A DNA stretch of 64,000 bases, taken from assembly GCA_040880545.1 (NCBI GenBank), contig JBBDIE010000139.1:1-64000 (forward strand), written 5' to 3'. Under the pieces are notes generated by a model. That model ran no database searches, was not told the DNA's origin, and saw nothing but the letters and a program-made list of their open reading frames with translations. Position 1 is the first letter of the stretch. Every line of letters begins with the position of its first letter. Shown piece by piece: positions 63,100 through 64,000 of the stretch. This DNA is from M55B112 sp040880545 (GTDB lineage Bacteria > Bacteroidota > Bacteroidia > Bacteroidales > GCA-2748055). A program made the position numbers and the translations under genes.

Positions 63100-63807
63100 T
63101 TGAGTAAGAATAAACTTCAGAAATTCTCTGAAATGGAGACATTTCAACGGGTTTTTCAGCCCGGTTTTGATGAGGTATACAGAAAGGAATTCCATTTAAA
63201 AGGGAAGTGGGCATCAGAAGTTTTCGGTAATTCGTATCCCCTGGTTCTTGAGCTGGGATGCGGAAAAGGAGAGTACACGGTGGGTCAGGCCGGTATTCAT
63301 ACAGACAGGAATTATATTGGGATCGATATCAAGGGGGCTCGTCTCTGGAGGGGGGCCAGAACAGCCAATGAGGAGGATCTCATGAACGTGGCATTTCTCA
63401 GGACCCGGATTGAATTTATCGAATCGTTTTTCTCGGTCGGCGAAGTAGATGAGATTTGGATCACCTTTCCAGATCCACAGCTTAAGCGACGAAGAAACAA
63501 AAAAAGGCTGACGGGTTCCAGGTTTCTGAATAGTTACAGAACATTTCTGAAGGACAACGGTATAATTCACCTTAAAACAGACAATGACGAATTGTTCCTG
63601 TATACCAGGGCACTAGCGGAGTACAACAAACTGGAAATACTGGCGGAAACCAGTGATCTGTATAATTCTTCTTTGCTGAATGAATCGTTGTCAATCAAGA
63701 CATTCTATGAAAAACAGTTTTTATCGGAAGGGTCTACAATCAATTATATATCATTCAGGCTACCTTCCGGGAGACAAATAAATGAAATTCCGGTGCGGGA
63801 TGAATGA
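63100..63807 (+). CDS. trmB: tRNA (guanine-N7-)-methyltransferase
   Basis: TrmB methylates G46 of tRNA with S-adenosylmethionine. The 235-residue protein shows VLELGCGKGEYTVG (SAM site), YIGIDIKGARLWRGA, and the TrmB signature WITFPDPQLKRRRNKKRL with GIIHLKTDNDELF. I accept the TTG at 63100 because SKNKLQKFSEM matches the usual TrmB opening; the first ATG at 63133 would remove it. It lies 11 bp after gldH and overlaps the next gene by 8 bp. Confidence 0.95.
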   Translation: MSKNKLQKFSEMETFQRVFQPGFDEVYRKEFHLKGKWASEVFGNSYPLVLELGCGKGEYTVGQAGIHTDRNYIGIDIKGARLWRGARTANEEDLMNVAFLRTRIEFIESFFSVGEVDEIWITFPDPQLKRRRNKKRLTGSRFLNSYRTFLKDNGIIHLKTDNDELFLYTRALAEYNKLEILAETSDLYNSSLLNESLSIKTFYEKQFLSEGSTINYISFRLPSGRQINEIPVRDE

Positions 63808-64000
63808 CCAAAGTTTCTATGACAAGGTATACGAAGTTGTAAAACTGATTCCTTCGGGGAGGGTTACCTCCTATGGTGCCATTGCCCGCTACCTTGGCTC
63901 CCCTCAATCGTCGCGGATGGTTGGATGGGCCATGAACCAGTCGCATGTTTCACAGGACTTTGTTCCGGCCCACAGGGTGGTAAACCGCAACGGGATGCTT
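63800..64000 (+). CDS. MGMT-family (alkyltransferase-like) protein, cut by window end
   Basis: The first 67 residues of a methylguanine-DNA-methyltransferase-fold protein. It opens MNDQSFYDKVYEVVKLIPSG, then VTSYGAIARYLGSPQSSRMVGWAM (recognition helix region) and DFVPAHRVVNRNG. The acceptor motif PCHR reads PAHR, so the methyl-accepting cysteine is absent and it would act as an alkyltransferase-like damage-binding protein, not a repair enzyme. The ATG at 63800 overlaps trmB by 8 bases. The frame is open to the last base. Confidence 0.85.
   Translation, partial: MNDQSFYDKVYEVVKLIPSGRVTSYGAIARYLGSPQSSRMVGWAMNQSHVSQDFVPAHRVVNRNGML

Overview
The window is a draft-assembly contig from a member of the Bacteroidota, most likely the Bacteroidales/Marinilabiliales side. 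The evidence is a complete gldK-gldL-gldM-gldN block with an upstream porP/sprF gene, gldH, a SusC/SusD pair, type IX secretion (T9SS) C-terminal sorting domains, and promoters with the Bacteroidota -7 box TAnnTTTG in place of sigma70 boxes. Ribosome-binding sites are not evident. A run of exactly 100 N at 38805-38904 is a scaffold gap of unknown true length. No rRNA, tRNA, CRISPR array or intact transposon was found.

Layout. 0.2-6.1 kb (minus): the T9SS core/gliding motor operon porP-gldK-gldL-gldM-gldN, closed by a strong hairpin terminator. 6.3-9.8 kb (minus): topA followed by a degenerate arginase-fold protein. 9.9-12.2 kb (plus): a class A penicillin-binding protein. 12.2-18.5 kb (minus): panC, panD, a flippase-like membrane protein, a heptose/glycerol-type nucleotidyltransferase, radA, a small unknown protein and a fused OppD-OppF ATPase. 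18.6-22.7 kb (plus): a half-length starch-synthase-like protein, a DUF4270 lipoprotein and glmS.

22.7-43 kb is the accessory, sugar-degrading part. A DeoR-type regulator faces an operon agaS-gatZ-pfkB-gatY-amidohydrolase-GH36, which reads as galactosamine/galactose catabolism through tagatose 6-phosphate with two exported lipoproteins. It is followed by a PKD/CBM-type lipoprotein, a Tat-exported TIM-barrel protein, a DMT permease and a DUF4874/DUF4832 T9SS cargo. Converging on these from the other side is a susC-susD pair, the assembly gap and a second T9SS cargo with a DUF4832-like layout. Three secreted proteins of this locus share a G-x-W-(G/A)-E barrel motif and a GY(R/K)+beta-sandwich tail. 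I regard them as the most promising uncharacterised enzyme set in the window. An ACTTTCGT-type motif recurs before agaS, the PKD gene and susC, hinting at a shared regulon.

43.3-49.4 kb (minus): wlbC-wlbB-wlbA, a UDP-HexNAc 6-dehydrogenase, galE and rfbB, a route to a 2,3-diacetamido uronic acid sugar nucleotide. In Porphyromonas the equivalent Wbp pathway is needed to anchor T9SS cargo on A-LPS, so secretion motor, cargo and presumed anchor sugar occur in one 50-kb window. 49.5-64 kb is housekeeping: an HU/SPOR protein, metG, LD-carboxypeptidase, yraN, a LytS/LytTR two-component pair, a YjbR-type protein, a LuxE-like acyl ligase, pgk, DNA polymerase III delta', a PSP1/RicT protein, gldH, trmB and the start of a cysteine-less MGMT-family gene cut by the window end. 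Several starts were moved downstream from the longest open frame because a -7 box or signal peptide demands it (gldK, pbp1A, the HU/SPOR gene, metG, the PSP1 gene).
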